A DNA stretch of 64,000 bases from Anseongella ginsenosidimutans (lineage in GTDB: Bacteria; Bacteroidota; Bacteroidia; Sphingobacteriales; Sphingobacteriaceae): NCBI RefSeq assembly GCF_008033235.1, contig NZ_CP042432.1, forward strand, positions 558,001 through 622,000, given 5' to 3'. The notes under the pieces were generated by a model. It did no database searches, was not told where the DNA came from, and saw only the letters and a list, made by a program, of their open reading frames with translations. The position numbers and the translations under genes are program-made. Positions 1-7,443 of the stretch are shown here, piece by piece (the first letter of the stretch is position 1; every line of letters starts with the position of its first letter).

Positions 1-133
1 CGCCGAATTTCTTGTCAATAATTACGTTACGCCCTTTAGGTCCCAGCGTAACCTTTACTGCATTTGCAAGTATATCCACGCCTCTTTTAAGAGCATCGCG
101 GGCTTCAACATTGTATTTTACCTGTTTAGCCAT
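1..133 (-). CDS. groL: Chaperonin GroEL, N-terminal fragment cut by the window edge
   Basis: Only the first 44 or so codons are present, starting at ATG 133-131 and running off the left edge. The translation begins [18 protein letters not shown] and contains the highly conserved GPKGRNV stretch of the equatorial ATP-binding region. It lies 38 bases after groES on the same strand, the usual groESL order, so both are probably co-transcribed. GroEL forms the double-ring cytosolic folding chamber that works with the GroES lid. Identity is secure despite the short length. Confidence 0.97.
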   Translation of the reverse strand, partial: MAKQVKYNVEARDALKRGVDILANAVKVTLGPKGRNVIIDKKFG

Positions 134-171
134 GATTGTTTTTGTGTTTGAATTTTTGGAAATGAAATAAT

Positions 172-447
172 TTACAGGATAGCGTAAATATCAGACTCAC
201 GCATGATCAGATACTCCGCACCTTCATAGGAGAGTTCCGTACCGGCATATTTACCATACAGAACAGTATCGCCCACCTTAACAGTCAAGGGCTCGTCTTT
301 CTTGCCGTTGCCTACTGCAACTACTTTTCCTTTTTGAGGTTTTTCCTTAGCGGTATCAGGAATAATGATACCTCCGGCGGTCTTCTCTTCAGCAGGAGCA
401 GCCTCTACTACTACTCTGTCTGCAATTGGTTTAATGTTCAACGACAT
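172..447 (-). CDS. groES: Co-chaperonin GroES
   Basis: The 91-residue product has the usual GroES length and begins [18 protein letters not shown]. It contains the mobile loop with [14 protein letters not shown] (about residues 25-40), which docks on GroEL, followed by the glycine-rich [11 protein letters not shown] strand. The protein forms the heptameric lid of the GroEL chamber in the cytoplasm. The start is ATG 447-445. It precedes groEL by 38 bases. The 135-base gap back to secG holds two TGACA/TGTCA palindromes and a sigma54-like site, so groESL probably has its own promoter here rather than depending on secG. Confidence 0.97.
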   Translation of the reverse strand: MSLNIKPIADRVVVEAAPAEEKTAGGIIIPDTAKEKPQKGKVVAVGNGKKDEPLTVKVGDTVLYGKYAGTELSYEGAEYLIMRESDIYAIL

Positions 448-487
448 AGTATATACTTTTTATTTTTATTTACTTACAGCTTGCGAC

Positions 488-505
488 GATCACTTTCCAT
501 GCCAA
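488..505 (-). promoter_or_regulatory. Possible sigma54-like promoter of groESL
   Basis: On the minus strand this reads TTGGCATGGAAAGTGATC, which resembles the -24/-12 sigma54 consensus (TGGCAC-N5-TTGC). The GG of the -24 element is intact, but the -12 element has GA instead of GC at the right spacing. A start site about 12 bases downstream would leave a leader of roughly 30 bases before groES. The match is imperfect, so this is a suggestion only. It is strengthened by the two palindromes located where activator sites usually lie. Confidence 0.3.
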
Positions 506-527
506 ATGCCAGAAAACAACAGTTCTA

Positions 528-571
528 TGACAACCTTGTCATTTCCCGTGAAATTTTGACAGAAAATGTCA
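528..571. promoter_or_regulatory. Two TGACA-TGTCA palindromes upstream of groES
   Basis: Two inverted repeats with the same arms lie side by side: TGACA-ACCT-TGTCA at 528-541 and TGACA-GAAAA-TGTCA at 557-571. Their centres are about 30 bases apart, close to three helical turns. They are in the secG-groES gap, 80-125 bases upstream of the groES start. They do not match the CIRCE element of HrcA. A dimeric regulator bound at two in-phase sites is the natural reading, but which protein is unknown. Confidence 0.55.
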
Positions 572-582
572 GTCAATCCCTG

Positions 583-948
583 CTATTGGGCGGAAGTATC
601 GGAAGGCTGCGCGCTGCCGGAAGGTTCATCACCGCCTGCCGCGTCCGGAAGAAACGGGGACGCAGGTGCAGGCGCTGCCTGCCGGTCAATCTGTTCCTGT
701 ATCGCCGATTCACCCACGCTTCCGCCTTCGCCGATAAAGAACTTCGTGGAAAGGCTGATCGCAAGAAGGGTAATGGCAAATGCCCAGGTGGCCTTTTCCA
801 GGAAATCACCGGTTCGCTGCACGCCCATTACCTGGTTGGAACCGCCGAATGTAGAGGACAGCCCCCCGCCTTTGGGATTCTGAACCAGGATAACCACTAT
901 CAATAAAAGACAGGCAATTATTGCCAGAACAATCAAAAATGCATACAT
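583..948 (-). CDS. secG: Preprotein translocase subunit SecG
   Basis: The 121-residue protein has the SecG architecture. A first membrane segment spans about residues 3-20 (FLIVLAIIACLLLIVVILVQ), followed by the diagnostic QNPKGGGLSSTFGG cytoplasmic loop and a second membrane segment around residues 50-68. The tail is rich in A, P, G and S. SecG assists SecY/SecE in protein export at the inner membrane. It lies 13 bases downstream of the TPR protein gene on the same strand, so it is likely the last gene of the lptE-TPR-secG unit before the groESL regulatory gap. Confidence 0.95.
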   Translation of the reverse strand: MYAFLIVLAIIACLLLIVVILVQNPKGGGLSSTFGGSNQVMGVQRTGDFLEKATWAFAITLLAISLSTKFFIGEGGSVGESAIQEQIDRQAAPAPASPFLPDAAGGDEPSGSAQPSDTSAQ

Positions 949-961
949 GATATACAGAAAT

Positions 962-2218
962 TCATTTTTTCAATTTCTCAATAAGGCCAGCAAAGTACGC
1001 GCTTTTTTCCGGGAATTTCAAACTTAATTTCTCGTACATGCGGATGGCTTTGCCAGTGAGTTCCTGATCGATATAAATCTTTGCCAGGGTCTCGGAGATC
1101 ACTTCGTCATCCTCTTCCTGCCCGCCGGCCAGGTCAGCCGGCTGCTCCCTGGTCTGAATGCTCATTGCAGACTTGATCACCTGCGGATCTTCTTCAATAA
1201 ATTTCGCAATGATCCGGTCTTCTTTCTTTTCCAGGTCAAATTCAACCTTCACTGTATCAAGATATTGCTTTTCCGTGTTCCGGGTAATCAATTCCCTGTA
1301 GTAATTCTTCTCAAGCGGGTCAGAAAGGACTACGGAACGACCGGGATCTCCTTCGCCGGTCACCTGCCTGATGCGCCTGAGCCAGAAGGTAAATGTCCGC
1401 GGCAACTGGTCGTCGATATTCAGGGCAATGCCCCTCGGGCCGGCTTCCTTCTTTTCCAGGCTGGCGCCGGAAGGCGCGTTTTCCGCTTCAGTTCCGGCTT
1501 TTGCGGCAGACGATTCAGCTTCCGCTTCAAGGCCGGTAGCTTCCGCCGCAGATGTTTCCGGTTCAAGGTCAGGGGTTTTCGCCGCGGATGCCGCGCCTTC
1601 GACAGAAGGGTCTGGGGTTTCCGCCGCGGATGCCATGCCTTCGATAGATGGAACAGTAGTTTCTGCCGGGGGCATCGCAGTTTCCGGATCGCGTATTTCC
1701 TCAGGGCTGTCAGCTTCCGCGGAAACGGCTGCATTATCCTCCTCCGGCAATATCGTTTCACTTTCCCGGGCTCCGGTTTCGCCGGGGGGCAGGGTTTCCG
1801 CTGACACGCTTACGCCTTCCGGCTCCGGGGTTTCGACCTGTGAGGATACAGCCTCCATTCCGGGAGCAGCGGCTTCGGTTAAGGGCGGGGCGTCGGCGGA
1901 AGACTGAGCTTCGGTTAAGGGCCGGGTTTCGGCGGAAGGCCGCGTTTCTGCCGGGCTTGTCGCTTCATCCGGGGGCGCAGCGGCGCCGGGGCTATTCAGG
2001 AACAGGTATAAGCCTTCCCGGTCAGGCGAATAAGCAGCAGCTTTTTCGATAACGTCCTGCAGGCCGGTGCTTCCCTCGTTCTTATGCGCGCGGGCCAGGA
2101 GCAGGTACAACAATGAACAATAGGGATAGTTCCCGATCATTTCCTTTAATTCCGCACCGGATTTTCCGTCCAGGGCGGCGGGATGGGAAAGATAGTTTTG
2201 TATCTCCTGCCTGTTCAT
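962..2218 (-). CDS. Conserved hypothetical protein with low-complexity centre and TPR-like C-terminus
   Basis: I chose ATG 2218 (MNRQEIQNYLSHP) over a TTG four codons upstream, giving about 418 residues starting just after the lptE stop. Residues 1-75 are a conserved-looking helical region (KEMIGNYPYCSLLYLLLARA). About residues 80-260 are a low-complexity A/E/P/T/S stretch with near-tandem copies. The last 150 residues are ordered again and end in a TPR-like helix pair (KIYIDQELTGKAIRMYEKLSLKFPEKSAYF). No signal peptide is seen, so it is probably cytoplasmic. Its place between lptE and secG suggests a link to the envelope or secretion, but the function is unknown. Confidence 0.8.
   Translation of the reverse strand: MNRQEIQNYLSHPAALDGKSGAELKEMIGNYPYCSLLYLLLARAHKNEGSTGLQDVIEKAAAYSPDREGLYLFLNSPGAAAPPDEATSPAETRPSAETRPLTEAQSSADAPPLTEAAAPGMEAVSSQVETPEPEGVSVSAETLPPGETGARESETILPEEDNAAVSAEADSPEEIRDPETAMPPAETTVPSIEGMASAAETPDPSVEGAASAAKTPDLEPETSAAEATGLEAEAESSAAKAGTEAENAPSGASLEKKEAGPRGIALNIDDQLPRTFTFWLRRIRQVTGEGDPGRSVVLSDPLEKNYYRELITRNTEKQYLDTVKVEFDLEKKEDRIIAKFIEEDPQVIKSAMSIQTREQPADLAGGQEEDDEVISETLAKIYIDQELTGKAIRMYEKLSLKFPEKSAYFAGLIEKLKK
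1571..1940. repeat. Tandem-like coding repeats in the low-complexity centre
   Basis: Within the gene at 962-2218 the DNA itself is repetitive. A 42-base unit containing CGCCGCGGATGCC occurs at about 1572 and again at about 1614. A 36-base unit beginning GCTTCGGTTAAGGGC occurs at 1872 and 1908. Both periods are multiples of three, so the repeats add or remove 14 or 12 residues without changing frame. Such stretches are expected to vary in copy number between strains. Confidence 0.6.
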
Positions 2219-2223
2219 TCCAA

Positions 2224-2724
2224 TCACCAATTTACAAATGCCCGGTTAAAAATATCGTCCACCAGTTCCGGCATGATCTCTTCGATAAGCCCGTTCTGTA
2301 CGGTCTGCAGATTCTGGCCGGCAGGGAAATCCCTGTACCTGGTAAAGCTGGACTCAAAACTCTGTTTAGGGTCAAGCGCGTTCGTATATTTTACGGAAAT
2401 GGAAACATTAAGCCGGTTCAATTCGGCAGTTTCCCCGCCGGTAAGGGCCACAGGCTGCACTGTAAATCCCGTAACCGTCCCTTCAAAGACAGCATCTCCG
2501 CCTCCGTTGCTAAGACTGAGGGCAGTCTGGTTAATGATCTTTTGTTTCAGGGCTTCCGTCAGCTGGGAACTCAGGGACGGAGGTGCAAGAGGCGCCCGGC
2601 TTTGAAAAAGCAGTACCGAACACGTCTTCATATCCGGAGAAATGGAAGCTCCGCTGAAGGAATAACAGCCGTACATAAAGAACAGCGGCAGCAGTAGCAA
2701 ACAAGTATTTTTTATAAATTTCAT
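2224..2724 (-). CDS. lptE: LPS-assembly lipoprotein LptE-like
   Basis: The 166-residue protein starts MKFIKNTCLLLLPLFFMYGC, a lipoprotein signal peptide with the lipobox cysteine at residue 20 followed by YSFSGASI. The SFSGASI start, the alternating beta strands and the AELNRLNVSISVKYTN segment match the Bacteroidota LptE (lipopolysaccharide-assembly) family of about 165-180 residues. LptE plugs the LptD barrel and helps insert LPS into the outer membrane. It lies directly upstream of the TPR protein gene and downstream of the sigma54 activator, an order common in this phylum. The assignment rests on pattern and context, not on an alignment. Confidence 0.8.
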   Translation of the reverse strand: MKFIKNTCLLLLPLFFMYGCYSFSGASISPDMKTCSVLLFQSRAPLAPPSLSSQLTEALKQKIINQTALSLSNGGGDAVFEGTVTGFTVQPVALTGGETAELNRLNVSISVKYTNALDPKQSFESSFTRYRDFPAGQNLQTVQNGLIEEIMPELVDDIFNRAFVNW

Positions 2725-2775
2725 TTTTTGCGTATCGGAAGTTTACTTATGTCGTTAATTTCAGGTATCAGTGCC

Positions 2776-2894
2776 ACTGGCCAACCAGCGTTTAAGCGGG
2801 ATGGCCAGTAGCGGTTTGCGTTGCCCGCAGCGAGCGATGTTGATTCTTGCGGCCGTGCCGCAAGAATCGCCTGAGCGAGTCCGGGCAACGCAAA
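2776..2894. repeat. Nested palindromic element (REP-like) between lptE and the sigma54 activator gene
   Basis: The 223-base gap holds three inverted repeats. ACTGGCCA (2776-2783) pairs with TGGCCAGT (2802-2809). TTTGCGTTGCCCG (2815-2827) pairs perfectly over 13 bases with CGGGCAACGCAAA (2882-2894). Nested inside it GATTCTTGCGGC (2842-2853) pairs over 12 bases with GCCGCAAGAATC (2857-2868) around a 3-base loop. The whole could fold into an 80-base branched hairpin in DNA or RNA. It is GC-rich compared with other gaps. It could be a dispersed repeat (REP/BIME or MITE type) or a transcript-processing structure. Confidence 0.75.
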
Positions 2895-2947
2895 TCCCAC
2901 GGAGCGCGCCGGGTTTCGGCGCCTTGATACTCGCGTCATAATACCTT

Positions 2948-4183
2948 TTATAAGTTCAGTTCTTTAATTTTCCTGTACAATGTACGCTCCGAAATTCCCA
3001 GTTCGAATGCGGCGCTTTTACGCTTGCCGCCATGCTTTCGCAATGCTTTCCGGATCAGGTCAGCTTCCTGGTCTTCCAGCGAAAGCGATTCTTCCACTTC
3101 CTCCGCATCGTTGAAGGACTCATCACTTTCGAGTACCTTCGGATTATTCAGGTAAGGAGCGTGAAAATCAAAATCCTTTTCTTCTTCCTTGATATCCGGG
3201 TCATGATAAAGCCTGCTGACCAGGCTGGGGTCTGAAGCCGTTGCCTGCCGCAGATCGTTCGGATGCTGGATAATGTTGAATACCAGCTTCTTCAAATCCA
3301 CGAGATCCTTTTTCATATCGAAAAGCACCTTGTAAAGCAAGTCCCGTTCAGAAAACTCGCGTTCCGCCTCCGGCCGCTCCAGCCTCATTGGTAAATTTTG
3401 CTGCTCCCTCGGAAGGTAGCGTGCCAGAGTTTCCGGCCCGATTTCCCGTTCCCTTTCAAGAACGGCAATCTGTTCCGAAATATTTTTAAGCTGGCGTACA
3501 TTTCCCGGCCAGCTATAGTTTTCGAGCATCCGGCGCGCCTCTTCATTCAATTGAATATGAGGAGTCCGGTACTTTTCGCTGAAATCCACGATGAACTTCC
3601 GGAATAACAGGTAAATATCCTCCTTACGTTCTCTTAAAGCCGGAATATGCAGCGGCACCGTATTAAGGCGGTAGTATAAATCCTCACGGAACTTTCCCCG
3701 CTGCACGTTTTCCATTACGTCCTTATTGGTAGCGGCCACCACCCTCACATCGGTTTTAAAGACCTTGGAAGAACCGACCCGGATGTATTCCCCGCTTTCC
3801 AGCACCCTAAGCAGCCGGGCCTGGGTGGAGGGTGGCAATTCGGCAACTTCATCCATAAAAATAGTTCCCCCGTTCACTACTTCAAAATACCCCTTCCGGT
3901 CTTCGGTAGCATTCGTGAAAGAACCCTTTACATGACCGAACAGCTCGGAATCGACCGTGCCTTCGGGAATGGCCCCGCAGTTCACTGCAATGAACGGTCC
4001 ATGCTTACGGTGGCTGAGCTGATGAATAATATGCGAAAAGGCTTCCTTGCCGCTGCCGCTTTCGCCGGTAATAAGGACGGAGATATCCGTTGGAGAAACT
4101 TGCCTTGCCACCTCGATGGCCCGGTTCAGCAAGGGAGAATTCCCAATGATCCCAAACCTGTTTTTAATATCCTGCACGTCCAT
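2948..4183 (-). CDS. Sigma54-type AAA+ transcriptional activator with variant GAFTGA loop
   Basis: The 411-residue protein has no receiver or other sensor domain. It starts directly with the AAA+ domain: Walker A GESGSGKE (40-47), Walker B region GGTIFMDEVAEL, and the arginine-finger region YRLNTVPLHIPALRERKEDI. It ends in a Fis-type helix-turn-helix (RKSAAFELGISERTLYRKIKEL). The loop that contacts sigma54, normally GAFTGA, reads GSFTNA at residues 87-92. The other activator in this window, at 58476, has the canonical loop. The ATG overlaps the miaB stop as TAATG, so the two are translationally coupled. Whether it truly works with sigma54 is uncertain. Confidence 0.88.
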   Translation of the reverse strand: MDVQDIKNRFGIIGNSPLLNRAIEVARQVSPTDISVLITGESGSGKEAFSHIIHQLSHRKHGPFIAVNCGAIPEGTVDSELFGHVKGSFTNATEDRKGYFEVVNGGTIFMDEVAELPPSTQARLLRVLESGEYIRVGSSKVFKTDVRVVAATNKDVMENVQRGKFREDLYYRLNTVPLHIPALRERKEDIYLLFRKFIVDFSEKYRTPHIQLNEEARRMLENYSWPGNVRQLKNISEQIAVLEREREIGPETLARYLPREQQNLPMRLERPEAEREFSERDLLYKVLFDMKKDLVDLKKLVFNIIQHPNDLRQATASDPSLVSRLYHDPDIKEEEKDFDFHAPYLNNPKVLESDESFNDAEEVEESLSLEDQEADLIRKALRKHGGKRKSAAFELGISERTLYRKIKELNL

Positions 4184-5604
4184 TATTGCACTAACTTTCC
4201 GATTAAGGTAGCATTCGTACAGCGTTCCGCCAGGACATGAACATAATCGCCGGGCCGTATTCCTTCCTCGCGGGGAAACACGACCATCGCATTCTGGTCA
4301 TTCCGGCCGCAGAGGTCCTGATCGGACTTTTTTGAAGGCCCTTCCACAAGTACTTTCTGCACTTTACCCAGCTGCTGTTCCATCCGGAGCCGGGAATGCT
4401 GCTGCTGCTTTTCAATCACTTCCTTCAGGCGGCGCGATTTTACCTCTTCCGGCACATTGTCTTCGTACTTACGGGCCGCCAGGGTTCCCGGCCGCTCCGA
4501 ATACTTGAACATATAGGCAAAATCATATTTTACGTGATCCATCATGGAAAGCGTATCCTGATGCTCCTCTTCGGTTTCCGAACAAAAACCGCAGATAATA
4601 TCGGTGGATACCGCGCATCCGGGAATGATGCGCCGGATAGCTTCCACCCGGTTCATATACCAGGCTCGGTCATAGGTGCGGTTCATACGATCCAGTACCG
4701 CGCTGTTGCCTGACTGCACCGGGAGATGAATGTATTTGCAAATGTTTTCATGCCTGCTCATTACCTCCAGTACCTCATCGCTCATATCCTTAGGATGGGA
4801 TGTGGAAAAACGAACCCTCATCAAAGGGCTTACTTCCGCCACGTATTCCAGCAGGCCGGCAAAATTCATCGCCTCTGCACCGGTTTCGCTTGCCCATTTA
4901 TAGGAATCCACGTTCTGACCCAGCAGGGTCACTTCGCGGTAGCCGTTCTCAAGCAAGCCTTCCACTTCCCTTCGGATGGAATGCGGGTCGCGGCTTCGCT
5001 CCCGCCCCCGTGTAAATGGTACTACGCAGAAGGAACACATATTATCGCAGCCCCTCATAATGGACACGAAGGCAGAAACCCCGTTTCCTCCTAAACGTAC
5101 AGGCGCCACATCCGCATACGTTTCCTCCCGAGACAGCAGTACGTTCACCGCTTTTTCTCCTTCGTCCAGTCTGCCGATAAGATTGGGCAGGTCACGGTAG
5201 GCATCCGGCCCCACTACAACGTCCACGAGCTGCTCTTCTTCCAGGAACTTCGCTTTCAGGCGCTCGGCCATACAGCCCAGTACGCCGATCACCATTCCCG
5301 GCTTGCGAAGTTTACTCGCCCCGAATTCCTTCAGCCTGTTCCGAACCCGCTGCTCCGCATTTTCACGAATAGAACAGGTATTAATAAAGATCACATCCGC
5401 TTCTTTATAATTACCCGTGGTCGTAAAGCCCATATCCATCATAATGGACGCGACGATTTCCGAGTCGGAAAAGTTCATCTGGCAGCCGTAACTCTCAATA
5501 TAAAGAAGGCGTCCGGCGGCTGGTTTCCGACCCTCCTTTTCTATTATCAGGGCCTCGCCCTGCCGGTTCTCATCTATTTCTTTCCTTACTGCGGTTTCAA
5601 ACAT
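4183..5604 (-). CDS. miaB: tRNA-2-methylthio-N6-dimethylallyladenosine synthase MiaB
   Basis: The 473-residue product has all three parts of MiaB. The N-terminal UPF0004 domain carries the first cluster cysteines ([23 protein letters not shown]). The radical-SAM domain has the CxxxCxxC motif in [20 protein letters not shown], and a TRAM domain is at the C-terminus ([10 protein letters not shown] through LIGKLVQ). MiaB adds the 2-methylthio group to i6A37 in tRNAs that read codons starting with U. The start is ATG 5604; an extra 30 or so residues precede the family core. It is the first gene of the miaB-activator-lptE-TPR-secG run on the minus strand. Confidence 0.96.
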   Translation of the reverse strand: MFETAVRKEIDENRQGEALIIEKEGRKPAAGRLLYIESYGCQMNFSDSEIVASIMMDMGFTTTGNYKEADVIFINTCSIRENAEQRVRNRLKEFGASKLRKPGMVIGVLGCMAERLKAKFLEEEQLVDVVVGPDAYRDLPNLIGRLDEGEKAVNVLLSREETYADVAPVRLGGNGVSAFVSIMRGCDNMCSFCVVPFTRGRERSRDPHSIRREVEGLLENGYREVTLLGQNVDSYKWASETGAEAMNFAGLLEYVAEVSPLMRVRFSTSHPKDMSDEVLEVMSRHENICKYIHLPVQSGNSAVLDRMNRTYDRAWYMNRVEAIRRIIPGCAVSTDIICGFCSETEEEHQDTLSMMDHVKYDFAYMFKYSERPGTLAARKYEDNVPEEVKSRRLKEVIEKQQQHSRLRMEQQLGKVQKVLVEGPSKKSDQDLCGRNDQNAMVVFPREEGIRPGDYVHVLAERCTNATLIGKLVQ

Positions 5605-5626
5605 GGCAATTTATTTTGCGGGGCTA

Positions 5627-5634
5627 CAAAGTTA
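5627..5634 (-). promoter_or_regulatory. Candidate -7 box upstream of miaB
   Basis: On the minus strand this reads TAACTTTG, a full match to the Bacteroidota -7 consensus TAnnTTTG, 22 bases upstream of the miaB ATG. No well-placed -33 TTTG is visible at the expected 19-base spacing; a TTTG lies about 14 bases upstream. It would drive the miaB-led operon. Confidence 0.4.
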
Positions 5635-5721
5635 AAAATTTAAAATGACAAATTGACAGTTGAGCCAGCGCGGAGCCGGCATTGCCGTTAAAACGGTACA
5701 TTTGGTAAAATTCTGATCATT

Positions 5722-7199
5722 ATGCACCGGTTTTTGCTTTTTTTCCTTGTTTCCTGCTGCTTCCCGGCTAGTTCCTACGGACAGCAGCAAAAATCCCGGC
5801 CGAACATTTTATTTATTGCCGTCGATGACCTCCGGCCGGACCTGGGTTGTTACGGAAATGACCTGATCCATTCCCCTAATCTGGACCTGCTGGCTTCCCG
5901 CGCCGTAGTGTTCCGGAACCAGTTTGTGACTGTTCCCACCTGCGGGCCTTCACGGTTCAGCCTGCTGACAGGACGCCTGCCGCGTTCGCAGCAGGACCTC
6001 TCCAATGCGATCTTCGAGATCAGGAGAGAAGACAGCGCGGACACAGTCCGGCCGGAATCAATGGTGGAGCAGTTTCGCCGGAACGGGTATTATACCGTGG
6101 GGATCGGTAAGATCAGCCATTCGCCTGACGGCTATATTTATGGTTATACGGAGCCAAAAGGGAATGAACTGGAGTTGCCGGCAAGCTGGGATGAGATGCT
6201 GCTTGACGCAGGCAAATGGGGCACCGGCTGGAATGCTTTTTTTGGCTATGCGGACGGCTCGAACAGGAATGATCGCAAAAAGCAGGTGAAGCCTTACGAA
6301 AAGGGAGCGGTCAATGACCTGGGCTATCCGGACGGGCTTACCGCCAGCCTGGCCATAGAAAAACTACAGGAACTGGCCGGAAAGAAACAACCCTTTTTTC
6401 TGGGCATAGGATTTTTTAAGCCGCATCTTCCCTTTAACGCACCGCAAAAATACTGGGACTTGTATGAAGAAGCTAATATTCCGCTCACACCCTCTCCGGG
6501 AATTCCCGAAAATGTAAACATGGAAAGCCTGCATGGAAGCGCGGAGTTTAACCAATACCAGCTGGGCGAAGAAAGGGCTTCCTTATCCCAGCCTCTCTCA
6601 GACGGGTATGCCCGCAAACTGAAGCATGCTTATTTCGCCAGCGTGAGCTATGTGGATGCGCAGATAGGCAGGGTACTTGATCGCTTACACGAGCTGGACC
6701 TGGATAAAAATACGATTATCGTGGTATGGGGGACCACGGCTGGCACCTTGGCGATGACCGGGTTTGGGGGAAACACACGATTTTCGAATGGGCCTTAAGG
6801 AGCCCGCTGATCATAAAAACGCCGGAACGGCAAACCGGGGCGGCCCGCGACGAGATTATCAGTTCCATAGATATATATCCTACCCTGACAGAACTCTGCG
6901 GATTAAACCCGCCGGCCGGAACCGACGGCCGGAGTTTCGCCCGCTTGTTAGAGAAACCCCGAAACAAAAAGTGGGATAATGTCGCTTACAGCTATTTCAG
7001 GAGGGGAATTACGATGCGTACGCCCCGGTACCGCCTTAGCAGGTACTTCAGAAACGAGAAACCGGTCATCGAACTTTACGATCATCGTACAGATCCATAT
7101 GAAAACCACAACATTGCAGCTGAACACCCGGAACTGGTTGAAAAATTAATGCCTTTACTGGAAAAAGGGAATACCGGCCTTTACAAGTTGTCAGACTGA
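5722..7199 (+). CDS. Sulfatase, iduronate-2-sulfatase-like, with an apparent one-base frameshift
   Basis: Two frames together give a 492-residue sulfatase. The first runs from ATG 5722 into the break and the second continues to 7199. A signal peptide (MHRFLLFFLVSCCFPASSYG) is followed by the metal-binding VDDLRPDLGCYGN and by the CGPSR sulfatase motif, whose Cys74 would be converted to formylglycine. The break is at the five-G run 6728-6732: a sixth G restores VVWGDHGWHLGDDRVWGKH, the expected metal site. The protein would act in the periplasm or at the surface on sulfated sugars. No maturase or PUL partner is adjacent. It is probably intact in the organism; see the homopolymer finding. Confidence 0.85.
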
Positions 7200-7284
7200 A
7201 GCTCTTTGTGTTCCAGGCGATGTTATGAAATAAGAGTTCAGGAGTGGTTTTGTGAACGCACTTTTAAAGAAACAGGAAGTAAAG

Positions 7285-7357
7285 AGCGAGAAACGGGGCT
7301 CGAACCCGCGACCCTCAGCTTGGGAAGCTGATGCTCTACCAACTGAGCTACTCTCGC
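7285..7357 (-). tRNA. tRNA-Gly (anticodon CCC)
   Basis: Read on the minus strand, a 73-base cloverleaf is complete. The acceptor stem GCGAGAG pairs with TTCTCGC (one G-T pair) and is followed by discriminator T. The D-arm is GCTCAGTTGGTAGAGC. The anticodon stem TCAGC/GCTGA encloses the loop TTCCCAA with anticodon CCC, and the T-arm carries GGTTCGAGCC. The anticodon reads the glycine codon GGG. CCA is not encoded. It stands alone between the sulfatase gene and the AsmA-like gene. Confidence 0.95.
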
Positions 7358-7443
7358 TTATATCCCAAATATAACCGCTTATTTTTCAAAAATAAAAAAT
7401 TGTACAGGTTTAACGGAATGTTTTTTGCGTATATTAATACCAC

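Noticed and set aside
334-906. Open frame of 190 codons on the plus strand opposite secG and groES
   Set aside because: It is antisense to two secure genes, has no family look and is rich in Arg and Ser as shadows usually are.
2721-2939. 72-codon open frame inside the palindromic element
   Set aside because: Its length is explained by the GC-rich inverted repeat; composition is not protein-like and it overlaps the lptE start.
5722-7199. Sulfatase as a true pseudogene or phase-variable G tract
   Set aside because: A five-base tract is short for phase variation, and six other genes show the same one-base loss in G/C runs.
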